NCBI GenBank assembly: GCA_003166025.1
Contig: PMWT01000173.1
Location: 13,816-66,299, forward strand
Length of the DNA stretch: 52,484 nucleotides
Direction of reading: 5' to 3'
From: Acidimicrobiaceae bacterium
GTDB lineage: Bacteria > Actinomycetota > Acidimicrobiia > Acidimicrobiales > Palsa-688
Position numbers and translations under genes: made by a program. This document shows, one piece after another, positions 1 to 6,621 of the stretch (the stretch's first letter is position 1; each line of letters starts with the position of its first letter). The notes under the pieces were generated by a model, which was not told the origin of the DNA, did no database searches, and saw only the letters and a program-made list of their open reading frames with translations.

Positions 1-54
1 TGGGACGGAAGGAAGTGGGACGGTCAATGAGACGGAGGGGAGGGCGTTGACAGC

Positions 55-669
55 ATGACCCTTTTCCCGGTGCCTCCGTGTGGCGATGACCCGCTGTACG
101 AAGGGGACCTGCCCCCGGACCCGGTGTCTGAGTCGCAGGCACGCGCCTCGAGGGACGGTCGCGAGTTCGACATTGAGGCCTTCGAGTACTTGGAGAGGGC
201 CGGGGCGCGCATGGTGCAGACGCGGGTCAGGGTCGGAGGCCACCCCCTCGATGCAATCGTGGAGGGAACTAACGGACTTCGTTTTCATGTCGACGCTCAT
301 GGCACGCCAGACCGTGCGCTGCGCCCACAGGCGGGGATGCGCCGTCAGGACACGATGCTGAAGTTCGGTTACAAGGCCCTCTACCTCCATCTCCAGTTTC
401 AGGCCCGTGTCCCTCGCCTTTTGCTCGTCACTTCCCACATGCCATCGCCACACCTTTCAAGCGCCCGGATCCTGCGAGAGCTGGGCGCCGCCAACGCGCT
501 CTGGGACGCCGTCGCCGTGACCGGCGACCTCGCCGGGTTCCGGCGCCTTCAGCGTTACTTCACGTCGGAGCCCCCATGTGGGGAGCCCTTGGCGGCACCG
601 TGGCGGGCGGCCAACGACCAACTTGATCTCGCTGTCACCAGCTCAGCAGACGATATGGGCGGTAGGTGA
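55..669 (+). CDS. Possible PD-(D/E)XK-type nuclease subunit of a restriction-modification-like island
   Basis: A 204-residue soluble protein that I do not recognise by name. Residues 36-60 look like an acidic helix and strand (EFDIEAFEYLERAG). D66 and the segment FHVDAHG at 77-83 resemble the D...(D/E)x(K/H) core of PD-(D/E)XK nucleases, and RRQDTMLKFG at 96-105 resembles the R-x-DT-x-x-K element that follows the core in many restriction-type nucleases. The usual Lys is His here, so activity is uncertain. It is the first gene of a tight operon: its stop overlaps the start of the next gene by one base, and that gene also looks nuclease-like. A methyltransferase gene converges on the operon, so a restriction role is the best guess. 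No clear Shine-Dalgarno sits at the normal distance from ATG 55. The function is inferred from motif shape and context only. Confidence 0.6.
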   Translation: MTLFPVPPCGDDPLYEGDLPPDPVSESQARASRDGREFDIEAFEYLERAGARMVQTRVRVGGHPLDAIVEGTNGLRFHVDAHGTPDRALRPQAGMRRQDTMLKFGYKALYLHLQFQARVPRLLLVTSHMPSPHLSSARILRELGAANALWDAVAVTGDLAGFRRLQRYFTSEPPCGEPLAAPWRAANDQLDLAVTSSADDMGGR

Positions 670-1244
670 TGCGACCGCGCCGCGCCTCGGACTGGGTGAC
701 CGACCTGAACGGTCGTCACGAGGTCGAACAAAAGGTGCAATGGGCCCTCACCGCCGATGTCAGGCTGGGATTGCTACGCAGCTCGACCAGCAGTTTCGAA
801 CGCTTGGACTTCCAGTTCGTCTTCGGTGACCACTTGGTCGAGCTGGAACTCAAAGCGAAGTACCAACCGCTCTCTGCCGGGTGGCGCCAACTACGCCCGG
901 ACGTTCAGGCCGCTGACCTCTTCGTCCTTGACGAGCTGGCGCTGCGCAAGATCACCGACGCCGGTCGGTTTGCCTTCTTGCTCGTGTGGGACGCTCCAAG
1001 CCGACGTTGGTGCCTCTGGTCCACAGGGGACCTCTTGGTCGCTAGCCGGGCTCGCCACACTCGCAAGCTCGACACTCCCGCGCAGAAGTCCAAAGGGAAG
1101 CTCCTTTTCGACTTGTCTGAAGCGGGCTACGAAGGGACATCGCTGGAGGGTGTCATCGACGCCATGGTAAACACCGTCCTGCACCTGGACCGATGGTGGA
1201 GGGACATCAGCCCATGGCCGTCGCGGGGAGCTGCCAGCACATGA
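669..1244 (+). CDS. PD-(D/E)XK nuclease-like protein (putative restriction endonuclease subunit)
   Basis: A protein of about 191 residues with the order of elements expected of a PD-(D/E)XK nuclease. An N-terminal helix with acidic residues (HEVEQKVQWAL) is followed by a strand with Asp (RLDFQFVF), a turn, and a strand carrying E-x-E-x-K (VELELKAKYQP). A hydrophobic strand (RFAFLLVWD) and a Trp-rich region follow. This is the best nuclease candidate of the island. The start is ATG 669, whose A is the last base of the upstream TGA stop; an in-frame GTG lies one codon earlier at 666. The end overlaps the next gene as ATGA. Together with the preceding gene it could form a two-subunit endonuclease whose cognate protection is the convergent methyltransferase. 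The family assignment is inferred by eye. Confidence 0.65.
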   Translation: MRPRRASDWVTDLNGRHEVEQKVQWALTADVRLGLLRSSTSSFERLDFQFVFGDHLVELELKAKYQPLSAGWRQLRPDVQAADLFVLDELALRKITDAGRFAFLLVWDAPSRRWCLWSTGDLLVASRARHTRKLDTPAQKSKGKLLFDLSEAGYEGTSLEGVIDAMVNTVLHLDRWWRDISPWPSRGAAST

Positions 1245-1618
1245 CCCGCCCGCCGAGGGACGCAAGGGCACGTCGCGCCGGTTGCCCAACGGTCTTGATG
1301 ACCCCGGACGAAGCTCGCATGCAACTGGGCAGGTCGGCCCTCGCATGCTTGCAATCCGCCAGTTGTGGGCCACATGAGCTGTGGGCCATGCTGCGCGGCT
1401 TGCCTGTTCGAGGAGTTACGTTGCCCGACCATAGGCTTGCCTTCGCCCACAAGCGGGTGCTCGACGATATTGAAGCGGCGGGCTACGGCGACGTCATCGA
1501 CGACGAACTGGAGGGGCTGGCCTCGGCTACGGGCCTCGATGAGGGCGAACTGCGTGATATCAGTGCGATCGCTGCAACGTTCGAGTGTGAGTTGGACGAC
1601 CAGGGGATGACTGGTTGA
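1241..1618 (+). CDS. Small protein of unknown function, third gene of the R-M-like operon
   Basis: A 125-residue soluble protein that I do not recognise. ATG 1241 overlaps the preceding stop as ATGA, which indicates translational coupling; a longer in-frame start at 1193 would lie inside the upstream gene and is less likely. The C-terminal half (from about residue 65) is acidic and looks helical, with the pattern DDIEAAGYGDVIDDELEGLA. I see no obvious helix-turn-helix, so a classical controller (C) protein is not supported. Its 3' end overlaps the 3' end of the convergent methyltransferase gene by 59 bp. It could be a partner or specificity protein of the two upstream nuclease-like proteins, but this rests on gene position alone. 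Confidence 0.55.
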   Translation: MTRPPRDARARRAGCPTVLMTPDEARMQLGRSALACLQSASCGPHELWAMLRGLPVRGVTLPDHRLAFAHKRVLDDIEAAGYGDVIDDELEGLASATGLDEGELRDISAIAATFECELDDQGMTG

Positions 1619-2522
1619 GAGGCACGTCGACCGCCGAGGCCAGTGCTTCCTCCGCCGCGACGACGCCAGCTGCCAGTGCCTGACGAACCCGGCGGCGACT
1701 AAGCCTGGCATAGGAGGGTTCGGTCTCGTAGCCCACCCAGCGGCGAGCGCTCTCAACTGCTGCGACCGCAGTCGAGCCACTGCCCATGAACGGGTCGATC
1801 ACCACATCGCCAGTGAAGGTGTAGAGCTCGATGAACCGCCGCGGGAGCGCAGTGGGAAAGGGCGCCGGGTGCCCCACCCTGCGGGCCGATTCGGCGGGTA
1901 GGTGCCAAACGGAGAGGGTCGCCTCCATGAACTCGTTGCGCTCAATGGTCGACTCTCCCCGGCGTACCCTGTCCATGCGGCCCTTGGAAAAGCACAGACA
2001 GTACTCGTGAACATCTCGAAGCGTTGGGTTGGAGGCAGACATCCACGAACCCCACGCACAGTTCCCCGCGGCCCCGGCCGCCTTCACCCATATGACCTCT
2101 CCCCGGCAGAAGAAACCGATCTCCATGGCCATAGACGTCACCATCGCGCTCAGCGGTATGTAGGGCCGACGCCCCAGGTTTGCAACGTTGACCACGGCGC
2201 GGCCACCCGGCTCCAGGACCCGGTACGTCTCAGCGAGCACTCGTTTGATCATGCTCAAGTACTCCTGAAAGGTGCCGTCCCCGTCGTACTCCTTGCCCAC
2301 GTGGTACGGGGGAGACGTGACCATGAGCGCCACGGAGTCGTCGGGGAGCTCGGACATCTGTTCGGACGAGTGCTCGAACACCCTGTTCAGCACCTTAGAG
2401 GGGACCTCGTTGACGTGCTTGTCAATCGCCCACTCGGCTTGGCTGAGGCCCCGGGAGTAGAACGCGGACGCGTCGTGGCCCTCTCTCTTGCCTGCGCCGA
2501 AAGAGGATGTTCTGGTGCCCAT
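1560..2522 (-). CDS. Site-specific DNA methyltransferase, beta class (TSPPY type)
   Basis: An amino-methyltransferase that transfers methyl from S-adenosylmethionine to an exocyclic amine in DNA. The catalytic motif IV is TSPPY, followed by HVGKEYD. The SAM-binding motif I (DPFMGSGSTAVAA) lies near the C-terminus, so the motif order IV-target recognition region-I places it in the beta group. TSPPY is most often associated with N4-cytosine methylation, though N6-adenine enzymes cannot be excluded. Typical flanking elements are present (YRVLEPGGRAVVNVAN; ARRWVGYE). ATG 2522 gives about 320 residues; a GTG at 2588 would add 22 residues that look non-conserved. The gene converges on three overlapping plus-strand genes with nuclease-like features, which suggests a restriction-modification pair. 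A palindrome lies upstream at 2643-2662. Confidence 0.88.
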   Translation of the reverse strand: MGTRTSSFGAGKREGHDASAFYSRGLSQAEWAIDKHVNEVPSKVLNRVFEHSSEQMSELPDDSVALMVTSPPYHVGKEYDGDGTFQEYLSMIKRVLAETYRVLEPGGRAVVNVANLGRRPYIPLSAMVTSMAMEIGFFCRGEVIWVKAAGAAGNCAWGSWMSASNPTLRDVHEYCLCFSKGRMDRVRRGESTIERNEFMEATLSVWHLPAESARRVGHPAPFPTALPRRFIELYTFTGDVVIDPFMGSGSTAVAAVESARRWVGYETEPSYARLSRRRVRQALAAGVVAAEEALASAVDVPLNQSSPGRPTHTRTLQRSH

Positions 2523-2642
2523 CTCAAACACGCTAACGGGAGCGTGTGACCAAACACATATGTTCGAGGATGCCTTCGAGGCCGGCACGCCGACCGGGGA
2601 GGAGATTTACGCAGAGTTACAGCACTGTGACACTCCCCAGTG

Positions 2643-2662
2643 TTGTCCACAGCTGTGGACGG
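2643..2662. promoter_or_regulatory. 16-bp perfect palindrome made of two opposed DnaA-box-like sites
   Basis: GTCCACAGCTGTGGAC (2645-2660) is a perfect palindrome. It contains TTGTCCACA on the plus strand (2643-2651), an exact match to the actinobacterial-style DnaA box, and TGTGGACGG (2654-2662), which is CCGTCCACA on the other strand. It lies just beyond the 3' end of the thiolase-like gene and about 120 bp upstream of the methyltransferase ATG, so it could be a DnaA-binding site or an operator for the methyltransferase. No T-run follows, so a terminator is unlikely. Confidence 0.5.
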
Positions 2663-3844
2663 TCATGCTCTCTCGAGCACGCATGCGGTCGCCACACCGC
2701 CTTCACCCGCACAACAAACCAGGGCGTACCGCGCGTCACCGGAGGCGAGGCCGGCAACGGCGGCTGCAAACAGCCCGGCCCCGGCGGCACCGAGGGGGGC
2801 CGTCGTGGCCAGGGCCCCTCCTTCCGGGTTGACCCTTTCAGGGGGAACCCCTGTTCCCGCCATCCACGCCAGGACCGCGGCCGCACTGCTCTCGTGCACT
2901 TCGAAACGCCCCACCTGGTCGGGGACCAGGCCTGCACGGCGCAATGCTTCGGATGTGGCTGCAATGGTGGCGACCGGCCACACCTCAGGCCCGCCGCCGG
3001 CAACCGCGAACGACACCATCACCGCTTTGGCGCTCAGGCCCAGGTCACTGGCCCGTTTCGGACTGGCGATCAACAGCGCGGCGGCGCCATCTCCCTCTGC
3101 GGCCATATTTGCTGCGGTGATGGCTCCGCCGTCAACGTACATAGGCACCAAGGCGGCCAGGTCGGCAAGCGAGCGGCGCGGCGACAAGGCTTCGTCGCTT
3201 ACCAGCAGGCTGGCTGCCGCTCCAGGCGACAGGGGTGCCGTCGCCACTGCGACGAAGTAACCCGGTCGGTGGCGCTGGGCCCGCCGTGCCCTCGTCTGGC
3301 TGGCAAGGGCCCACGCATCGAGGTCGGCCCGACGGAGCGACCAGCGCCGCACCACCTCCTCCGCTGCCAGCCCCGGTGGCAGCAGTCCCCCGCCCGCTCG
3401 GTAGCGCTCCTGTAGGCGCCGCCCATAGGGTTTTCCGACCGCCGGTACCGCCAGGTTTGCACCCAGCGGGACGGCTGTCATCACCTCCACCCCCCCGGCG
3501 ACAACGAGATCCTGCGCCCCTGACATGACGGCTTGAGCCGCCCAGTGGACGGCCTGGCACGAGGACGCCGCCTGCCGATCGACGGTGGCACCTGGGACGC
3601 TCTCGGGCCACCCTGCGGCCAGGACAGCCCTGCGGGCTATGTTGCCGGCCTGCGCGCCCACCTGTGAGGTGCAGCCGAGCACGACGTCTTCAACGAGCGA
3701 CCCGTCGAGCCCGTGGCGGCCAACCAGCTGGGACAGCAGCTCGGCGGCAAGGTCGACCGGGTGCCAAGTGGAAAGCGCCCCGCCGCGGCGGCCGTAGGGC
3801 GTCCGCAGCGCGTCCAACACGACGGCGCCGCCGACGGAGCGCAA
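2663..3844 (-). CDS. Thiolase-fold protein lacking catalytic residues
   Basis: A protein of about 393 residues with the full length and layout of an acetyl-CoA acetyltransferase/thiolase. N-terminal VVLDALRTPYGRRGG, the central VAGGVEVMT, and the C-terminal NPEGGAL and ERA all match the family. The nucleophile segment, normally RQCGSS or RQCASS, reads DRQAASSCQAVHW, so Ala (about residue 92) replaces the catalytic Cys. The GHP motif with the second catalytic residue reads TAP, and the NEAFA motif reads HESSA. The C-terminal Cys region survives as CCAGEGG. Thiolysis or condensation is therefore doubtful; acyl-CoA binding is possible. The start is uncertain: TTG 3844 lies 2 nt after the upstream stop, CTG 3850 overlaps it, and GTG 3820 would remove the first conserved strand. 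It is co-directional with, and probably in one operon with, the VIT1 and CPBP genes. Confidence 0.82.
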   Translation of the reverse strand: MRSVGGAVVLDALRTPYGRRGGALSTWHPVDLAAELLSQLVGRHGLDGSLVEDVVLGCTSQVGAQAGNIARRAVLAAGWPESVPGATVDRQAASSCQAVHWAAQAVMSGAQDLVVAGGVEVMTAVPLGANLAVPAVGKPYGRRLQERYRAGGGLLPPGLAAEEVVRRWSLRRADLDAWALASQTRARRAQRHRPGYFVAVATAPLSPGAAASLLVSDEALSPRRSLADLAALVPMYVDGGAITAANMAAEGDGAAALLIASPKRASDLGLSAKAVMVSFAVAGGGPEVWPVATIAATSEALRRAGLVPDQVGRFEVHESSAAAVLAWMAGTGVPPERVNPEGGALATTAPLGAAGAGLFAAAVAGLASGDARYALVCCAGEGGVATACVLERA

Positions 3845-3846
3845 GC

Positions 3847-4704
3847 TCAGTGCACCACGCTGACGCCGATAAGCCTTCCGACCAGGTATGTGACACCGGC
3901 CGCGAGCATACTGACGACGATCTGGCGCAACGCGCTGCGCAAGGGTGAACGGCCGGTGGCCTGCGACAGCACCACGCCGATCACCAGGGACGATAGAGCT
4001 ACCGCGACGACCGAGACGGCAACGGCGACGCCGCCGGTCAAGAAGAACCACGGGACGAGAGGCACTGCCGCTCCCAGAGTGAAACTGGCCAGGGAGGAGG
4101 CGGCGGCCGGATAGGGCGACGCGATCACAGACGGGTCGATGCCGATCTCTTCGCGGGCATGCGCCTCCAAGGCCATTTCGGGCGTCCTCATCATCATTTG
4201 GGCCAGGTACGCGGCCGCCTCGACGCTGAGGCCCCGACGCTCGTAAATCTGAGCGAGCTCCTCTCGTTCGGCTTCCGGCGCCAGGTGCAGGGCACGGCGT
4301 TCGACCTCGAGTTCCCGGCCCAAAAGCTCCTGTTGCGCCGACATTGACACGTACTCGCCGGCCGCCATCGAGAAAGCCCCGGCAAGCAGGCCGGCGAAAC
4401 CGGCCAGCCGTACGTAGCTCGCCCCCGTCTGGGCGCCCGCCACACCGAGGATCAACGAGACGTTGGTCACCAAACCGTCGCTCACCCCGAAGACCGCAGC
4501 CCGGACCGCTCCCCCCTGAACATTACGGTGATGATGTTCGGCCTTCTGGTGGAGTTCGGCCTCCGGGCGGGGCTCTGCCCCCGCTTCACCGTCGCCCTCA
4601 ATGGGACCGGCAACTCCCGGGCCCGGCGAGAACGCGGGCACCGCCTCCCCCGAGAGGTCCGGGGGGCCGGACGGGGGCGCGGGCTGCCTGCGGCGAGACC
4701 TCAT
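3847..4704 (-). CDS. VIT1/CCC1 family membrane protein (putative Fe/Mn transporter)
   Basis: A 285-residue membrane protein. A Pro/Gly-rich N-terminal tail of about 55 residues leads into HHRNVQGGAVRAAVFGVSDGLVTNVSLILGVAGA, the hallmark first helix of the VIT1/CCC1 family, including FGVSDGLVTN. A second helix carries AGAFSMAAGEYVSM, and a helical cytoplasmic segment with many Glu (residues about 130-175) corresponds to the metal-binding domain. Three further hydrophobic segments end the protein. Family members move Fe2+ or Mn2+ across membranes. It lies 7 bp after the CPBP gene and directly before the thiolase-like gene on the same strand. The family is secure; the substrate is not shown by the sequence. 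Confidence 0.9.
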   Translation of the reverse strand: MRSRRRQPAPPSGPPDLSGEAVPAFSPGPGVAGPIEGDGEAGAEPRPEAELHQKAEHHHRNVQGGAVRAAVFGVSDGLVTNVSLILGVAGAQTGASYVRLAGFAGLLAGAFSMAAGEYVSMSAQQELLGRELEVERRALHLAPEAEREELAQIYERRGLSVEAAAYLAQMMMRTPEMALEAHAREEIGIDPSVIASPYPAAASSLASFTLGAAVPLVPWFFLTGGVAVAVSVVAVALSSLVIGVVLSQATGRSPLRSALRQIVVSMLAAGVTYLVGRLIGVSVVH

Positions 4705-4711
4705 GAGCCCC

Positions 4712-5602
4712 TCATAGGACCAATGCCACCGCCAGCAGGTTGAACAGGCAATGAGCGATCATGCCGGCGCCCAGACGGCCCGTCAGCTTCGCTGCGTAAC
4801 CGAGCACGACCCCCACACCGAACATGGCCAGCACCACTGATACATTGCCCGCCGAGTTAGCCGCCTCGCCAAAATGAGCCATACCGAAAAAAACAGCCTG
4901 CAACCAAACGGCGCCGTGGCCGCCGAACCGCCGCTGCAAAGTGGTGCGCAGAAAACCTCTGAAAAAAAGCTCCTCGAAGAAAGGAGCGCCCAGGGCAACC
5001 AGCAAAGCCACGATTACGAGCCCCGCGCTGTTGCCTTTTTGCTGGGTCAGGATCTCGTCGTTGCTACCGGCGAACTTGGTGCCGGCGAAAGCGCCGAGCA
5101 CGCCCTGCACCACGATCAGCGCGCCAATCACGGCGATCACGCCCCAGACCAGGTCCTTGGGCCGGATGGCGAGGTGATAGTCACGGGCCAGGCTGCCTGT
5201 GCCAAAGCGGCGGGAGACAAAGACGGCCGTACCGAGCATCGCCACCCAAAGGCCGGCCTCCCCGAGCAGGTCAGACGCGGCGCTGGTCTTGCTGTCGGTC
5301 AGGGCGTAGCCGACACTGGCACCAAGCCCGGCCAGGACGATGCCCACCAGCGCGCCGGGTACCGCCCACCATGCGGTCCCAGGGGGGAAGCCGGGCTCAC
5401 CGTTGCCGCCATCGCCCGGCTCGTGAGCAGGTGCCGTAGCACCGCGACCTTCCGCCGGGAAGGGGGCGGGCCCCGGCTCGGACAGGCCCTCGTGCGGCCA
5501 TGCCAGGCCCGGCCACGCGCTCTCAGCGGCCCTGGCACCCTCATCGAGAGGTGGGCCCGCGGACATTGGTCTTTGCCAGCTGGGGAGGCTCGAAGCGGGC
5601 AT
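4712..5602 (-). CDS. CPBP family intramembrane glutamic protease (Abi/CAAX-like)
   Basis: A 296-residue protein with a low-complexity Pro/Gly/Ala N-terminus (about 75 residues) followed by six to eight hydrophobic segments. Three conserved CPBP motifs are visible: APFFEELFFRGF (EExxxR), VFFGMAHF (FxxxH) and GAGMIAHCLFN (HxxxN/D-like). These residues form the active site of CPBP/Rce1-type membrane proteases. In bacteria such proteins are linked to membrane-protein processing or bacteriocin immunity; no such role can be read here. It is transcribed away from rpmH and heads a minus-strand run with the VIT1 and thiolase-like genes. Start 5602 is the longest option; M13 is an alternative. Confidence 0.9.
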   Translation of the reverse strand: MPASSLPSWQRPMSAGPPLDEGARAAESAWPGLAWPHEGLSEPGPAPFPAEGRGATAPAHEPGDGGNGEPGFPPGTAWWAVPGALVGIVLAGLGASVGYALTDSKTSAASDLLGEAGLWVAMLGTAVFVSRRFGTGSLARDYHLAIRPKDLVWGVIAVIGALIVVQGVLGAFAGTKFAGSNDEILTQQKGNSAGLVIVALLVALGAPFFEELFFRGFLRTTLQRRFGGHGAVWLQAVFFGMAHFGEAANSAGNVSVVLAMFGVGVVLGYAAKLTGRLGAGMIAHCLFNLLAVALVL

Positions 5603-5824
5603 ATCCCGAACGTACTGCCTGCGCCCGGACTAGAGGCGCTCGGCCACCGGGCCCGCCCTGCTGGCGCCCACGCCCCGCCGTCCCCTACGCTGGGGCCTAC
5701 GCCGTAGGCCGGTTTGGTCAACGCGTGCCAGCTTCGACCGTTTGTGGCGACGTGGGCCCCAATGTCTATCGCGGCGTAAGGGTCGGACAGCGGCGCCCCG
5801 AGGCCAAGTCTCACCGAGGAGGCA
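5603..5824. other. Divergent intergenic region upstream of rpmH/rnpA
   Basis: This 222-bp region lies between the CPBP gene (minus) and rpmH/rnpA (plus). It must hold promoters for both directions, but I cannot point to a convincing -35/-10 pair. I see no ORF or RNA gene in it and no DnaA boxes, although in many bacteria the rpmH-upstream region adjoins dnaA. Confidence 0.4.
5817..5822 (+). promoter_or_regulatory. Shared ribosome binding site for rnpA (ATG 5825) and rpmH (GTG 5829)
   Basis: AGGAGG is followed by CA and then ATGAGTG, which holds both starts: ATG 5825 in the rnpA frame and GTG 5829 in the rpmH frame. Spacing is 2 nt to the rnpA ATG and 6 nt to the rpmH GTG. The strong site is therefore well placed for L34 and cramped for the long form of RnpA, as expected if L34 is made in excess. 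Confidence 0.75.
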
Positions 5825-6340
5825 ATGAGTGAAACGTCCCTTCCAACCTCACAATCGCCGGCGCGCCCGGACCCACGGGTTCCGACATCGCATGGCTACC
5901 AGGGCCGGGCGGGCGGTAATCAAGGCGCGCCGCTTGAAGGGCCGGAACCGCCTGGCAGTCTGACGTGGAGGGCCAGGGGTCGCTCCGCGTTCGAAAGGCT
6001 CCGCCGCGGAGCTACGGCGAGGTCCGGACCTCTCACCGTTACCTGGGCCGAGGGGCCTGCCGGGGGCCCTCCGGCTCTCGCGTTCGCCATTGGCAAGAAG
6101 GTGGGCAACGCGGTGGTGCGCAACCGTCTCCGGCGTCGCTTGCGAGAAGCGGCACGAAGCCTGGAAGTGCTGCCTGCCGGCCTTTACCTGGTACGGGCGA
6201 AGCCGGCGGCAGCTGCCCTCAGCTTTCAGGAAATATCGGACCATCTGCGGCAGGCCGTAAGCTTGCTGGCGAGCCGGCAGAAAAGGACCGGTCTGGCACG
6301 ACCATCAGCCGGGCGGCAAACAGAGCAGGACGGCATGTGA
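5825..6340 (+). CDS. rnpA: Ribonuclease P protein component, with N-terminal extension overlapping rpmH
   Basis: The protein subunit of RNase P, which helps the catalytic RNA cut 5' leaders from pre-tRNAs. The conserved part starts near residue 47 ([15 protein letters not shown]) and includes [29 protein letters not shown] (the RNR RNA-binding motif) and GLYLVRAKP. In this frame the only standard start codon upstream of the domain is ATG 5825, which yields 171 residues with a 45-residue extension read out of frame through the whole of rpmH. The only alternative is a CTG at 5960 that overlaps the rpmH stop and would give a normal-sized protein of about 126 residues. The layout matches that described in Thermus, where rpmH is nested in rnpA with start codons 4 nt apart. 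The 3' end overlaps yidD. Confidence 0.93.
   Translation: MSETSLPTSQSPARPDPRVPTSHGYQGRAGGNQGAPLEGPEPPGSLTWRARGRSAFERLRRGATARSGPLTVTWAEGPAGGPPALAFAIGKKVGNAVVRNRLRRRLREAARSLEVLPAGLYLVRAKPAAAALSFQEISDHLRQAVSLLASRQKRTGLARPSAGRQTEQDGM
5829..5963 (+). CDS. rpmH: 50S ribosomal protein L34
   Basis: A 44-residue very basic protein of the large ribosomal subunit. The sequence begins [18 protein letters not shown] and ends with the usual [20 protein letters not shown] pattern, matching L34 over its whole length. It starts at GTG 5829 with AGGAGG 6 nt upstream. The gene lies entirely inside the +1-shifted rnpA reading frame, whose ATG is 4 nt upstream, and its TGA stop overlaps an in-frame rnpA CTG. It leads the conserved rpmH-rnpA-yidD-yidC-jag-rsmG-parA-parB cluster. 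dnaA, usually adjacent on the upstream side, lies about 23 kb away. Confidence 0.96.
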   Translation: MKRPFQPHNRRRARTHGFRHRMATRAGRAVIKARRLKGRNRLAV

Positions 6341-6621
6341 TAATTGAAAATCAGCAGCGGCCGGCACGGTCAGTCGCAACGTCAACACTGAAGGCGCTGA
6401 TCACTTTCTACCGGGCGTTGACCGTCAACAGTCGTCCGGCTTGCCGGTTTGTCCCGTCGTGCTCGGAGTATGCCGTCGAAGCCCTCGATCGGTTCGGGCC
6501 GCGCCAAGCGGTACCGCTCGTACTGCGGCGACTTTTGAGGTGCCGTCCCCGGGGGCCGTTCGGCTTCGACCCCGTCCCGGCCACCTACCCGCAGACAGTC
6601 GCTGAAGGGACCGGAGAGTGA
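6337..6621 (+). CDS. yidD: Membrane protein insertion efficiency factor YidD
   Basis: A 94-residue protein of the YidD/DUF37 family that assists YidC-dependent membrane insertion. The family signature is clear: LITFYRALTVNSRPACRFVPSCSEYAVEAL, with the CRFxPSCSxYA core, then RRLLRCRPRGPFGFDPVP. Start GTG 6337 overlaps the rnpA stop (ATGTGA), and the yidD stop overlaps the yidC GTG, so the three genes are translationally coupled. A longer upstream frame exists but would run inside rnpA and lacks family similarity. Confidence 0.93.
   Translation: MIIENQQRPARSVATSTLKALITFYRALTVNSRPACRFVPSCSEYAVEALDRFGPRQAVPLVLRRLLRCRPRGPFGFDPVPATYPQTVAEGTGE

Noticed and set aside
1241..1618. Controller (C) protein of an R-M system
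   Set aside because: No helix-turn-helix pattern is visible in the 125 residues.
5965..6336. Long open frame reading into yidD from 5965
   Set aside because: It is the shadow of rnpA in another frame; only the part from GTG 6337 has YidD similarity.
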